Source: JANQQZ01 sp039187315 (GTDB lineage Bacteria; Planctomycetota; Phycisphaerae; Phycisphaerales; UBA1924). From it: a stretch of 64,000 nucleotides of DNA. Below the pieces are notes generated by a model, which saw only the letters and a list, made by a program, of their open reading frames with translations, had not been told where the DNA came from and ran no database searches. Made by a program: the position numbers and the translations under genes. Shown piece by piece: positions 51,240 through 59,509 of this stretch (its first letter is position 1; the number at the start of each line of letters is the position of its first letter). Where the stretch lies: contig JBCCZQ010000005.1 in assembly GCA_039187315.1 (NCBI GenBank), forward strand, positions 19,173 to 83,172. The letters run 5' to 3'.

Positions 51240-52585
51240 CAGAGGCCGATTCGGAGGCTGTTGATACCGGCGGCGGCCGTGCGGACGTTGCCGATGATGG
51301 AGAGGATGCTGGTGGAGTTGTTGAGGGCGGCTTCCATGCCACGGCGGACGGATTCTTCGAGCTGGCGCTCCTGCTTCTGGAACTGGTCCTGCTGCTGCCG
51401 CTGGAGTTCGGATATCTTGGAATCGATCAGGCCCAGGAGCTGACCGATCAGATCCACGCTTGCCTGGTCGGCGAGCTCGCCACGCTGATCCCGAAGCTCT
51501 TCCTGACGGTCGCGAAGGTCTTCGATCTCGCGCGCGATGGGGTCAAGCTCGGCTCGGCGGAGATCCTCGACCTCTGCCCTTAGCGCGTCGCGCGACTCTT
51601 GGATCTGCTGACGCGCGTCCTCGCGTGCCTGCGAGTCTGCGTCCCGCCTGAGCGTTAGAGCGGCAAGCTCTAGCTCATCGATCGCCGGACGGATGGCGTC
51701 TTGGCCTGCGTCGCCGAGACCCTTTGCAAGATCGCGCAAGGAGTCCGCTCGATCTTCAAGGTCGGAGAGTGCCTTGTCCAGATCCGATGCCGGCTGTGTG
51801 ATCGCTCTTGCTGCTTCAAGCTCGGCGTCGGCGGCCTGGCGGGTGAGGCGAAGGACCGCCTGAGTTGCTTGGGCCTGGGCTATCTCGGCGTTTCTGCCAA
51901 GTTCATTAATCCTCTCGTTCGTGGTCTCAACCTGTGGGATTAAGTCGCCACGGAATGCATCACCGATCTTCTTGGGTCCATCGGAAAGTGTTTCAACGAA
52001 GCGCGAAAAGTCAGTATCGGACCCGTCAAGAAGAGAAGATAAAGATCGGAAGCCCTGCTTAGCCGTCTCAAGACCTGCCGCCAAAACCTGTTCGGTCAAA
52101 GATCGACTGTTCTGAATGTCTTGCAGATCATTTGAAACAGCACTGGTATCTTCGAGTGTTGAGCGAACTATCGATTGCCGAAGATCTCTGAGACGGTCCT
52201 CTGGGAGACCAATGCTCTGGATCTCGTTTTGCAATGATCGAAGGCTTGTGCCGACTGCCTTTACTTCCTCGGCAAACCGTTTTGCCTCTGTGCCGGCGAA
52301 CGCCTCGCGTATCCGCTTGCCGGTATTGAATGCACCAACGCCAATGGCAGCAATGGCTGCGCCAATACCGATAAATCCTGTAACAACGCCGGCCTGCCGA
52401 GACAGCGTGCCTTGCAGTTCCTCACTAATTTGACCGAACGAACGGCGTACACGCTTCGAAGAATCGTCGGCAGCGTTTGCAAATTGGTTGACCTGGCCTT
52501 CGGCAGTCCGTAGTTTCGTCTGGAGTTGTTCGGTGTTGGCGGTGACTTCGACACGCGCCTCGCCGAGTCTGGTTGTGTCTGCCAT
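51239..52585 (-). CDS. Tail tape measure protein
   Basis: This is a 448-residue protein. The N-terminus ARVEVTANTEQLQTKLRTAEG is the usual start of phage tape measure proteins. A Gly/Ala hydrophobic stretch (GVVTGFIGIGAAIAAIGVGAF) follows, then long coiled coils with charged repeats. Tape measure proteins set tail length; at about 0.15 nm per residue this one would give a tail near 65-70 nm. It is short for the family. No lysozyme or peptidase domain is present. Confidence 0.82.
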   Translation of the reverse strand: MADTTRLGEARVEVTANTEQLQTKLRTAEGQVNQFANAADDSSKRVRRSFGQISEELQGTLSRQAGVVTGFIGIGAAIAAIGVGAFNTGKRIREAFAGTEAKRFAEEVKAVGTSLRSLQNEIQSIGLPEDRLRDLRQSIVRSTLEDTSAVSNDLQDIQNSRSLTEQVLAAGLETAKQGFRSLSSLLDGSDTDFSRFVETLSDGPKKIGDAFRGDLIPQVETTNERINELGRNAEIAQAQATQAVLRLTRQAADAELEAARAITQPASDLDKALSDLEDRADSLRDLAKGLGDAGQDAIRPAIDELELAALTLRRDADSQAREDARQQIQESRDALRAEVEDLRRAELDPIAREIEDLRDRQEELRDQRGELADQASVDLIGQLLGLIDSKISELQRQQQDQFQKQERQLEESVRRGMEAALNNSTSILSIIGNVRTAAAGINSLRIGL

Positions 52586-52599
52586 CGGAGGGCCTGTAG

Positions 52600-52830
52600 G
52601 TGGTTAGTCCGTCACCGGAAGTTCTTGAAGCGCTCAGAGCAGTCGAGCGAGAGAAAAGCCAGGCAAGAAGCAAGGCTGTTTTTTGGCTGATTGCTCTAGT
52701 TGGAATATCTGTTGTTGTCTACTTTGTGGCTCGCGCCTCTATCGAAGAACACAACGCAAGGCAAATCACCGGCATGCACCAAACTCCTGTGACCCAACTC
52801 CCGAACGGCACCTACCGCCGGGCGGACTAG
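52600..52830 (+). CDS. Small single-pass membrane protein on the opposite strand
   Basis: This is a 76-residue protein whose GTG at 52600 follows GGAGGG by 7 nt, a strong RBS. A charged helix (PEVLEALRAVEREKSQARSK) precedes one transmembrane segment (KAVFWLIALVGISVVVYFVA) and a short polar tail. It is the first gene of a two-gene plus-strand island inside the minus-strand tail module. Superinfection exclusion or another accessory role is possible but unproven. Confidence 0.6.
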   Translation: MVSPSPEVLEALRAVEREKSQARSKAVFWLIALVGISVVVYFVARASIEEHNARQITGMHQTPVTQLPNGTYRRAD

Positions 52831-52838
52831 GCGGTCCC

Positions 52839-53567
52839 ATGCCCAGGGCCTGCCCAACGTGCAAGTCCGAGATGGTCGCCGGCATGCCCGGCTTCGTCGT
52901 CGGCGATCAAGAGGTCTGCCGAGAGTGCCACGACAAGGCGCACCCACGCTGCCCGTACTGCGGTGCCGAGCTGCCCAAGCTTCCGGGCGCACGCTCAAAG
53001 TGCCGGACTTGCGGCAAGATGATCCATGTTCGGACCAGTCAGCAGATATGGCCATCAACCCTGCTGACGGAAGAACAGAAGGTCGTGTGCGACTACTACC
53101 GCCGAGTTCATCATCTTGGCGACAATACTGTTTCGTTCCTAGAAGTTGCATCGTCTCTGTCATCGTCCGGCTACGGACCAATGGACGTGTTCTGGGAGTA
53201 CGCTCGACGGGTCGAGCTGGACTTGGCGAAGCGGAAGAACTACGACTCGATGCGGTGGATCGCCGAGCTTGAATGCCTGCACATGATGTCAAGGGGGCAT
53301 GACGCTTCACACGTTCTCCGCAAGTATTTCGACATTGAGCTTCGGGTCCTGCTCGATTCGGGCTCGTGCACCATGGACACAACCGTCGAGATCCAGTGCG
53401 GGAACGACGCCTGCTCCGACACCATCCCTCTGGCCAAGCGGCGCATGACGATCCGTCAGGCCGCTCGGCACAAGCCTCTGCCGTGCGAGGGGTGCGTGTG
53501 TTTCGATGATCAGCCCTCCAGATTCTGTCAGTGTCGGTACGAGCAAGCCTGGGACGATTTCGGGTAG
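52839..53567 (+). CDS. Zinc-ribbon protein of unknown function in plus-strand island
   Basis: This 242-residue protein starts 8 nt after the previous stop. Four CxxC knuckles fall in the first 60 residues (CPTC, CREC, CPYC, CRTC), enough for two zinc ribbons. A helical middle domain (residues 70-170) and further cysteines at the end (CGNDAC, PCEGCVC, CQC) follow. No known enzyme motif was found. It could bind nucleic acid or protein. Opposite orientation to all neighbours marks it as likely cargo. Confidence 0.68.
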   Translation: MPRACPTCKSEMVAGMPGFVVGDQEVCRECHDKAHPRCPYCGAELPKLPGARSKCRTCGKMIHVRTSQQIWPSTLLTEEQKVVCDYYRRVHHLGDNTVSFLEVASSLSSSGYGPMDVFWEYARRVELDLAKRKNYDSMRWIAELECLHMMSRGHDASHVLRKYFDIELRVLLDSGSCTMDTTVEIQCGNDACSDTIPLAKRRMTIRQAARHKPLPCEGCVCFDDQPSRFCQCRYEQAWDDFG

Positions 53568-53582
53568 GTTCCTGCGGGCCGG

Positions 53583-53825
53583 CTATTCCACCCCCAGCAT
53601 GTGATGGCACACCGGCGCGCTGCACTGCCCCTTCGGGCATCCCGAGGCGCACACGGCCTGGCCGCCGATCACCGCCGACGCCACGTACAGCAGCCCCAAC
53701 GCAGCGGCAAACGCGACCAGCACGCTGACAAGCCAGTGGTAGTGCGATCCAAGTGCGTTGCCGCACTCAAGTGCGGTGTAAGTGCGGCAATCCAAATCCG
53801 GGCTTGACTTTTGCTCCTTGTTCAT
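53583..53825 (-). CDS. Small cysteine-containing membrane protein of prophage
   Basis: This is an 80-residue protein coupled to the tail tube candidate by ATGA. One transmembrane segment (LVSVLVAFAAALGLLYVASAV) is followed by a short Cys-rich end (CASGCPKGQC). It occupies the slot where siphophages usually carry the frameshifted tail assembly chaperones, which it does not resemble. Its first codons contain inverted AGTGCGG repeats. Confidence 0.55.
   Translation of the reverse strand: MNKEQKSSPDLDCRTYTALECGNALGSHYHWLVSVLVAFAAALGLLYVASAVIGGQAVCASGCPKGQCSAPVCHHMLGVE
53758..53790. repeat. Competing inverted repeats
   Basis: TTGCCGCACT (53758-53767) is the exact complement of AGTGCGGCAA (53781-53790). 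A second copy AGTGCGG (53770-53776) can pair with the same left arm, so two hairpins exclude each other. They lie inside the first codons of the 80-residue gene. Confidence 0.5.
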
Positions 53826-54625
53826 CAGGTGCCCGCCGGATCCACGGTCAGCGCGCCCGTGCCCTGGAAGGCGATCTCCACCGGCGTCGCTGTGCCGGGC
53901 GTCACGGTCGTGCTGACGCTCGTCCAGAACGCCGAGCCGGTCACGTTGCTGTCGTCGGTGCTGTTGCTGCTGGTCACGATGTTGATCGTCTCAGCGCCCA
54001 CGCTCAAGCCCGCCGTGTCGATGATGTTGTTTGAGCCGGCGATGGTCGGCGTGCCGGACATGAAAAAGCTGTACGTGGCGACCGGGAGGCCGTTGATCTC
54101 GCCCCGGTACGCGAGGTTGTTCGTGTAGACATCGAGCTCGATCGTGTCGCCAGACGACAGGCTGATCGTCGCGTCGTCGTCGGATCCTCCGGGAGCGGAC
54201 GCGCCCGCCAGCACCAGCGGGTTGCTGGATCCGTCATCGACCCAGCAGGTGTACGTGCCAGACGCCTCGTAGTTGCCGTGCGTGAACGTCCGGAAGCGTG
54301 ATCCGGACCCGAGCACGGTCGTGTCAAAGGCCGGGCGTGTAAACGTCACGCCGAAGCTCTGGAGGTTGGCAACGTACCCGTTCGAGTACGTGATCGACCC
54401 GACGTATCCGTCTTCCGGCGTGGGCAGCAGGCCGGAGATCGTGCCCGTCCAGCTCTGCATGGACAGCAGCGACGTGCGCCGGCCGGCGGTGGTCTCGGCG
54501 TAGTTGAGGTCTTCGGCTGCCTGGGTGACGGTCGCCGACTGGACCTGGGGCGTTCCGAGCGGGTAGCCGGCACCCGCCGAGCCCCAGCTCGCGACGATGC
54601 CCTCGTTGATAGAGACAACGGCCAT
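53825..54625 (-). CDS. Putative major tail tube protein
   Basis: This 266-residue protein starts MAVVSINEGIVASWGSAG and has a beta-rich body (GSITYSNGYVANLQSFGVTF, YRGEINGLPVATYSFFMSG) with a C-terminal Thr-rich part. Length, position between tail terminator-like and tape measure genes, and a good RBS (AAGAGG) suit the abundant tail tube subunit. No sequence signature was recognised, so this is inference from synteny and fold style. Confidence 0.62.
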   Translation of the reverse strand: MAVVSINEGIVASWGSAGAGYPLGTPQVQSATVTQAAEDLNYAETTAGRRTSLLSMQSWTGTISGLLPTPEDGYVGSITYSNGYVANLQSFGVTFTRPAFDTTVLGSGSRFRTFTHGNYEASGTYTCWVDDGSSNPLVLAGASAPGGSDDDATISLSSGDTIELDVYTNNLAYRGEINGLPVATYSFFMSGTPTIAGSNNIIDTAGLSVGAETINIVTSSNSTDDSNVTGSAFWTSVSTTVTPGTATPVEIAFQGTGALTVDPAGT

Positions 54626-54627
54626 AG

Positions 54628-55065
54628 TTATACCTCTTGGACCTTGAGCGTGTAGGTCATGTTGAGAGCGAGCAGCCGATCCGGGTCGTCGGTGGGGACC
54701 GTGCTCTCGCCTTGGTAGAGAAGCGATACCGTGCGGGTGTTCGCGTCGGTGATGTTCAGGTCGAGCCGGTGCAGGCCGGCGGTGGGGTGCCCGTCGATCG
54801 CGTCGGCTACGTCGTGCGGGAAGACATCGGACTGCTGCTGCTCGCTGTTGCGCAGCGTCACGATGGTGATGTCAACCGTGAATTCACGGAAGAAGTTGGA
54901 CGTTTCGTCGGGCAGCGATCCCGAGTACGTGATGACGGCGTACGGGGGGTCCGACGTGGCGAAGTCGGGCACCTGGTACATGTAGACCGATTGCAGGCCG
55001 TACGCCTGCTTGTTGCCGTCCATGTGGCTGTGGAGGGCCGCCAGCATGGATGCACGCGAGATCAT
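54628..55065 (-). CDS. Putative tail terminator protein
   Basis: This 145-residue protein starts MISRASMLAALHSHMDG. Compact alternating strands follow (PYAVITYSGS, FTVDITIVTLRN, LNMTYTLKVQEV) like Gp17/tail-terminator folds that cap the tail tube. It overlaps the HK97 gp10-like gene by 4 nt and precedes the tail tube candidate, the expected order. Assignment rests on synteny and length. Confidence 0.6.
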   Translation of the reverse strand: MISRASMLAALHSHMDGNKQAYGLQSVYMYQVPDFATSDPPYAVITYSGSLPDETSNFFREFTVDITIVTLRNSEQQQSDVFPHDVADAIDGHPTAGLHRLDLNITDANTRTVSLLYQGESTVPTDDPDRLLALNMTYTLKVQEV

Positions 55066-55601
55066 GGCTTGGAATCCCCCGCCGATCGGGTGGCGAAGGT
55101 CTTGCGGGCTGTATCAAGGAACACCCGCCCGGCCTTGGGTGATGCCTGCTTGACCGTCAGGGTCGCCCAGGGCCTAGCAGCCATGCCGGGGTGGGTGAAC
55201 GACTTGCCCGACTTGTGGTGCGTCCTCTGGCTTGGGCGCGTGCCGGTCTGGAGGTAGAGCGGGTAGCCCGCCGCACCCTTGCCGGCCTGGACGTGCATCG
55301 GACGCTTCTTGCCGCCGAAGATGCCGAACGCCGCTGCGGGCCGGTTGGCGTTCTCGTCCGCAACGGTGCTCGTGATCCTGTTGCGGAAGTCGCCGGTGTC
55401 GGTCGCCGGGAACTCGCCGGGCTTGGACCTTCCCTGCCGAACCGGGTTGCCGTCCTCGTCCACACGATCGACGGACGCAGACTGCACGTTGAGCCTTGCG
55501 TGAGTTTCGTAGGTCAGGGCCGCCGCAGTCAGCCCCTTGGCCAGCGACACGCGCACATCCTTGAGCACCTTCGGCCCGTTCCAACTCACCTGCGTCGTCA
55601 T
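55062..55601 (-). CDS. HK97 gp10-like tail completion protein
   Basis: This 179-residue protein has the start MTTQVSWNGPKVLKDVRVSL, a helix ALTYETHARLNVQSA, and a C-terminal YPLYLQTGTRPSQRT and PWATLTVKQA pattern typical of HK97 gp10-like minor tail or neck proteins. ATG 55601 overlaps the upstream stop (ATGA). These proteins join the head and tail during assembly. Confidence 0.72.
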   Translation of the reverse strand: MTTQVSWNGPKVLKDVRVSLAKGLTAAALTYETHARLNVQSASVDRVDEDGNPVRQGRSKPGEFPATDTGDFRNRITSTVADENANRPAAAFGIFGGKKRPMHVQAGKGAAGYPLYLQTGTRPSQRTHHKSGKSFTHPGMAARPWATLTVKQASPKAGRVFLDTARKTFATRSAGDSKP

Positions 55602-55924
55602 CGCACCAGCCTCCGCTCGACGCTGACCCACTGGGCCGTCGCCCCGGCCGCCTTGACCGGCAGGCCGATCAGACGCCACTCGGTGTCGTCCTCTTCGAGG
55701 AAGGTCATGGTCTCGGTGCTGACCGTCGCCGTGACCGGCAGGAACAGCTTGCCCGTCGAGACGTTCCGCTGCGCCGCCTGGGCCACGATCTCCTGGGAGG
55801 TGTCGGGCTGGAGGTTGTACAGCACGGGCGTATCGGTATCGACCTCACGCTTCGGCACGCCCTGCGCCGTGACGGCCGTCGTGTACGAACGCAGGCTCCC
55901 GGTCTTGGTCAGCAGCCCGCTCAC
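55598..55924 (-). CDS. Putative head closure protein
   Basis: This 108-residue protein starts at GTG 55924 (GTGA overlap). Small beta-barrel-like pattern: TDTPVLYNLQ, KLFLPVTATVSTETMTFLEE and WVSVERRLVR. Size and place between the head-tail connector and gp10-like genes fit the head closure (stopper) protein of HK97-type phages. No signature beyond that. Confidence 0.58.
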   Translation of the reverse strand: MSGLLTKTGSLRSYTTAVTAQGVPKREVDTDTPVLYNLQPDTSQEIVAQAAQRNVSTGKLFLPVTATVSTETMTFLEEDDTEWRLIGLPVKAAGATAQWVSVERRLVR

Positions 55925-56547
55925 AGCGTCAGCCTCCGGAAGTTGTCCAGCAGGTAGCGCTGCGACTCGAACTTCGAGCGGACCTCCCGGTACGCGAAAT
56001 TCTGGTACCCCAGCGACTCGCTCGCGAGGCTGCCCGCCTTGGCCCTCACGCTCGGGTCGGCCGGGTTCGCAGCGGCCACCATCTCGATGATGATCTCTTC
56101 GAGCGCCGCCAGCTCGGAGTCGTGGGTGCCCGCCAGGTACCCGCCGGTGTACGTGACCCGGTACGAGTTGATGCCGGTCCCGAACGACCCTCCGACCGGG
56201 TAGCGGCTGCCGTGGTCCCAATAGTTCCAATCACTGACGAGTTCGATGCGGCCGGCGTCGTCGGTGGTGAAGTCGTAGTCCGTGGCGGCCAGCGTCGTGT
56301 ACGTCGAGCCTGACGACCGCACGGCTACGGATGTGACCGATGTGATGGGCGGGTTGCGGACGAGGATGATGCCGGTGCCCCTGGCGTCGCCCTTCTCGTC
56401 GGTGTAGGTCGCCGACTCGAACACCCGGTCGCAGTACCGCTCGGCCAGGGCGGTGGCCCTGGTGATCAGGTTGGCGATCAGGGCGTCCGAATCGGACCCA
56501 CTGATGCCAAGAGCTTCTTTGACGTTGGCGGCGGTCGTCAGGGCCAC
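55921..56547 (-). CDS. Head-tail connector (gp6-like) protein
   Basis: This 208-residue protein starts ALTTAANVKEALGISGSDSD. A helical bundle LIANLITRATALAERYCDR then a beta insert and C-terminal helices (ELAALEEIIIEMVAAANPAD) match phage gp6-like/SPP1 gp15-like connectors. They form a ring under the portal. It overlaps the small gene at 56547 and the head closure gene by 4 nt each. Confidence 0.75.
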   Translation of the reverse strand: MALTTAANVKEALGISGSDSDALIANLITRATALAERYCDRVFESATYTDEKGDARGTGIILVRNPPITSVTSVAVRSSGSTYTTLAATDYDFTTDDAGRIELVSDWNYWDHGSRYPVGGSFGTGINSYRVTYTGGYLAGTHDSELAALEEIIIEMVAAANPADPSVRAKAGSLASESLGYQNFAYREVRSKFESQRYLLDNFRRLTL

Positions 56548-56738
56548 TAGTCATCGCCCCCCTCTCGGCAGCACTTGGTGGTCAGGCGTTTGCGCAGCGG
56601 GCAGGGCGTTGCTGCCTCGGCCTGGCTCTCGACGCAGATGGCTATACCTGCGTCGTACAGCTCGGCGGCCTTGGACGCCGACACCTCAAGCTCGACGCCC
56701 GACTCGATCAGGCGGACCCTGACGTACTTTGTGTTCAT
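56547..56738 (-). CDS. Small hypothetical prophage protein
   Basis: This 63-residue protein starts MNTKYVRVRLIESGVELEVS and has ASKAAELYDAGIAICVE near the middle. It resembles small virion proteins found between capsid and connector genes in many phages. ATG 56738 is chosen because the longer frame would run through the terminator-like hairpin. Function unknown. Confidence 0.6.
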   Translation of the reverse strand: MNTKYVRVRLIESGVELEVSASKAAELYDAGIAICVESQAEAATPCPLRKRLTTKCCREGGDD

Positions 56739-56748
56739 GGCTTGCCCC

Positions 56749-56781
56749 AAAAAGCCCGTGCGCCCCGTCAAGGACGCACGG
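56749..56781 (-). terminator. Terminator-like hairpin between capsid and connector genes
   Basis: On the minus strand CCGTGCG (56781-56775) pairs with CGCACGG (56762-56756) over a 12-nt loop, followed by GC and five T (56753-56749). It may attenuate transcription past the abundantly needed capsid genes. Confidence 0.55.
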
Positions 56782-56794
56782 ACCGGAAAGGGGG

Positions 56795-57226
56795 TCAAGC
56801 CGTCGTCAGGCCGATGTAGTTGGACGAGTCGAGCGGGGACGCATCCCCGTTGCTCAGGACCGCCACCACGCTCTTGATGATCGTGTTGGCTGTCTCGTCG
56901 GTGGAAGCAACGACATCGAGGTACCGCTTCTTGCCCTCAAGATTGAGGCGGAAGTAGTACACGCCGTCGTCGTCGGCATCGCCGATGGGGTCAGCGCCCG
57001 CATCGGCAACATCGGCAAAGCCCGAGCCGGACGTGTCCGACTCCTGGACCTTCAGCACCGAGACCTCGCCGCCGCTGGCGATGGTGCCGGTCGAGACGGC
57101 GATGGTCACAAAGTCGAAGCCGAGCGTGTCGATCTCGGCGGTTGTCAGGCTAGCGGTTCCGCCGCTCGCCAGGGTGGTCGTGTCGGAGACGTGGACCACC
57201 TTGATGTCTTCACCGTTGATGCTCAT
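56795..57226 (-). CDS. Hypothetical capsid-associated protein
   Basis: This is a 143-residue protein with regular strands (EIDTLGFDFVTIAVSTGT, VSVLKVQESDTSGSGF, YYFRLNLEGKKRYLDVVAS). It lies between major capsid and connector genes, where decoration or completion proteins are found. No family recognised. RBS GGAG lies 10 nt before the ATG. Confidence 0.58.
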   Translation of the reverse strand: MSINGEDIKVVHVSDTTTLASGGTASLTTAEIDTLGFDFVTIAVSTGTIASGGEVSVLKVQESDTSGSGFADVADAGADPIGDADDDGVYYFRLNLEGKKRYLDVVASTDETANTIIKSVVAVLSNGDASPLDSSNYIGLTTA

Positions 57227-57244
57227 TGGTGGGTATCTCCGTGA

Positions 57245-58726
57245 TTAGGTCTGGTAGAGAGCGACGAGCGGGCCGGCTTCGGTAGACGATCCCAGCTCGT
57301 GAACGTTGACATCGAATCGGGTCCAGCCCTGGACGCCGATCGCGCCCTGATCCCAGTAGCGGTGGGGGTTGAACTCGACTTCCAGCGACTTGCGGTCGCC
57401 GAACATGCACGCCGCCGGCAGGTTACCGAAGTACAAGTCGATCGCGTCTCCGCTTGCGTCGATGTTGCCGTTCATCACCTCGACCTCGATGATCGGGTGT
57501 CCGAGCGCACGCTTGACGAGCCCGAATCGCTGGCTCTCTTCCCAGCTCACGCCGCCTTGGGCACCGAGAAGCCGGTCGAAGATTTCCGCCGTCATGGTTG
57601 GGTGGCAGTAGAACGCAGCGCCCGTGCGGTACCTGCTGGGCAGCTTGCCCATGACGCTGTGGATGTTGGCGATCGTGTGACCAGAAGCCGTTCCGCCGCC
57701 GGTCACAGATCGGCTGTCGCTGGTTGCCGTGGAGCCGAACTGGTTGGAAAGCCCGTTCGTGCCTGCGTACGTGCTGCTGCCGTCGCCGATGAAGAGGCAC
57801 TCGTCCTCTCGCTTCTGGCTGACCGTTGCGATAGCACGGGCGGCAAACTCACCGAGGTTGATCGGGGAGTCGTCGAGCAGCTCACGGCTCATCAGACCGA
57901 GAATCCTAAACGACTGCGCGTTCAAGTTGGCGCCGGCAAGCGTCATGCCAGAGAGCGTGGGTGCTGTGCCTTCGGCCGTGAAGTAGCCCACGAATCCGGC
58001 ACCGTCGCCGCCCCCATTCTTTGTACGCCGTGCTTGATCAGACGACATCGGCTGCACGTCGCTGTACCGACGCGCCACGCCGTACTCGGACTGGTAGTCC
58101 CAGATATCGGCCACGAACTGCTCGGGCACGGCAGCGCCACCGTCGGCCGCAAAGGCCGTGGTGTTGATCTTGATCCCGTGCTGGCCCAGCGACTTGACGG
58201 CGCTGGTTCTGCGGTCTGCGCTGACCTTCTGGCCGAGATCCGTTCCGGCGATGAGCCAGTTCGTGAAGTGGAACGCGTCCTCGTGCGTCTGGAAGCACGT
58301 CGCGCCCTTGCGGGCAAGACGCTTGAACTCTTTCTCGCCGGGGACCGTGACTTGAGTGCGAACCGGGGCGGCACGCTTCAGCTCCTTGACCTCGAACTTG
58401 AGCTGCTTGACCGCCGACCGCAGGTTCTTGACGGTCTCGTCCTCTTCGCCTGACTCCTTGGCCTCTTCGTCCTCCGGCTCGTCCATCGCCTCGCCAGAGT
58501 CGTCCATGACGGCCAGCACAAGGCCACGGTCGCTCTCTTCGAGGACCTCGACCTTGTACGCCTTGAACGCCCGTCTGATGGCGTCCACGTCTTCCAGATT
58601 GATGTTGTTCTCGTTGGCGAACGCGATCAGGTCGTCAACGTCGGCGGACCCGGTGTACCCGTAGTCCTTCTTCGCCGTGCTGAGCAGTCCCTGGTACGCC
58701 TTCGCCTGCGCGCTCTTTGCGCCCAT
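57245..58726 (-). CDS. Major capsid protein, HK97 fold
   Basis: This is a 493-residue protein. Residues 1-135 are a charged, partly coiled-coil delta-like scaffold region (LRSAVKQLKFEVKELKR). The HK97-fold body follows with VPEQFVADIWDYQSEYGVAR, AQSFRILGLMSRELLDDS, EDECLFIGDGSSTYAGTNGL and AAFYCHPTMTAEIF. The scaffold region is normally removed by the protease encoded next door. GGAG 7 nt before the ATG supports the start. Confidence 0.9.
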   Translation of the reverse strand: MGAKSAQAKAYQGLLSTAKKDYGYTGSADVDDLIAFANENNINLEDVDAIRRAFKAYKVEVLEESDRGLVLAVMDDSGEAMDEPEDEEAKESGEEDETVKNLRSAVKQLKFEVKELKRAAPVRTQVTVPGEKEFKRLARKGATCFQTHEDAFHFTNWLIAGTDLGQKVSADRRTSAVKSLGQHGIKINTTAFAADGGAAVPEQFVADIWDYQSEYGVARRYSDVQPMSSDQARRTKNGGGDGAGFVGYFTAEGTAPTLSGMTLAGANLNAQSFRILGLMSRELLDDSPINLGEFAARAIATVSQKREDECLFIGDGSSTYAGTNGLSNQFGSTATSDSRSVTGGGTASGHTIANIHSVMGKLPSRYRTGAAFYCHPTMTAEIFDRLLGAQGGVSWEESQRFGLVKRALGHPIIEVEVMNGNIDASGDAIDLYFGNLPAACMFGDRKSLEVEFNPHRYWDQGAIGVQGWTRFDVNVHELGSSTEAGPLVALYQT

Positions 58727-58853
58727 GCGATAGCTCCTGTAGTGCGTGTAGATGCGACGTAGCCGGGGCTGTAGTGCGGGGCGTTCGGGGGCGGTCCCTT
58801 GTTAGGGCGCGACCTAGTGACCGGGCGTGCTGCCGGGGCTTAGATTCAAACCC

Positions 58854-58875
58854 CCATCCGGCATGGCTGCCGAAT
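58854..58875 (-). promoter_or_regulatory. Stem-loop in the protease-capsid gap
   Basis: A 9-bp stem with a GCCA loop forms on the minus strand; one G-U pair there becomes a mismatch on the plus strand, pointing to minus-strand RNA. It lies in the only sizeable gap of the head module (58727-58900) and may terminate, process or boost capsid mRNA. Confidence 0.4.
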
Positions 58876-58900
58876 GAGAGCATGCAAAACGCAGGCCCTA

Positions 58901-59509
58901 TTACGGACCAACCTCTAACCCTAGTGTACCCCCCATCCTAAGCGGAGGCAACACAAGACCTAGGGTCTTTTCTTCTTTGACACGCAACATTTCGTAGGTG
59001 CTGTAGCGGAGCTCACCAAGCTTTACAGCCTTCTTCACCGAATCAACAAGCGCCTCTGAGTTGGCCGGGATCGGTGTCAAGCTTAGTTCGTGCATGCGCC
59101 ACTTGCGTGTCACATAGTCGCAGTCCGGCCAAGCCGACTTCTCTTCGTCGGTAGGCGGGCCGGCGTCTACCCGAAGGAAGCCCACCGAGTAATGCAGCGC
59201 GCCCATATCGGCGAGCGTCAGGCACTCCTCGCCGAGCTGGGTGTCGGCGATGGCGCACGATGCGTACCAGCCCGTCACACGGCCGTCAGCGTCGGCCCTG
59301 GGCTCGATGCGGCGCACCTTGCCGATCGGCTTGTTGCTGTCGTGGTTGAACAGCAGCGCGCCCGCCTTCTCCATGTACCCCGTGTCGAGGCCGGCAGCGA
59401 CGAGTACCTCGCCCTCTTCGTCCACGGCCTCGGCCGTCATCATCCCGGCGACCGTGCGCCCCTTGTGGACCTTCGGGTCTTCCGGTGCGGACTTGCGCGC
59501 GTACTTCAT
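58901..59509 (-). CDS. HK97 family prohead protease
   Basis: This is a 202-residue serine protease (family U35/S78). The catalytic His lies in LLFNHDSNKPIGKV and the Ser in GALHYSVGFLRV; RKWRMHELSLTPIPANSEA is the conserved WELxEVSxVxxPANxxA motif. It trims the scaffold part of the capsid protein during maturation. ATG 59509 overlaps the portal stop (ATGA); the longer frame to 59707 is inside the portal gene. Confidence 0.9.
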   Translation of the reverse strand: MKYARKSAPEDPKVHKGRTVAGMMTAEAVDEEGEVLVAAGLDTGYMEKAGALLFNHDSNKPIGKVRRIEPRADADGRVTGWYASCAIADTQLGEECLTLADMGALHYSVGFLRVDAGPPTDEEKSAWPDCDYVTRKWRMHELSLTPIPANSEALVDSVKKAVKLGELRYSTYEMLRVKEEKTLGLVLPPLRMGGTLGLEVGP

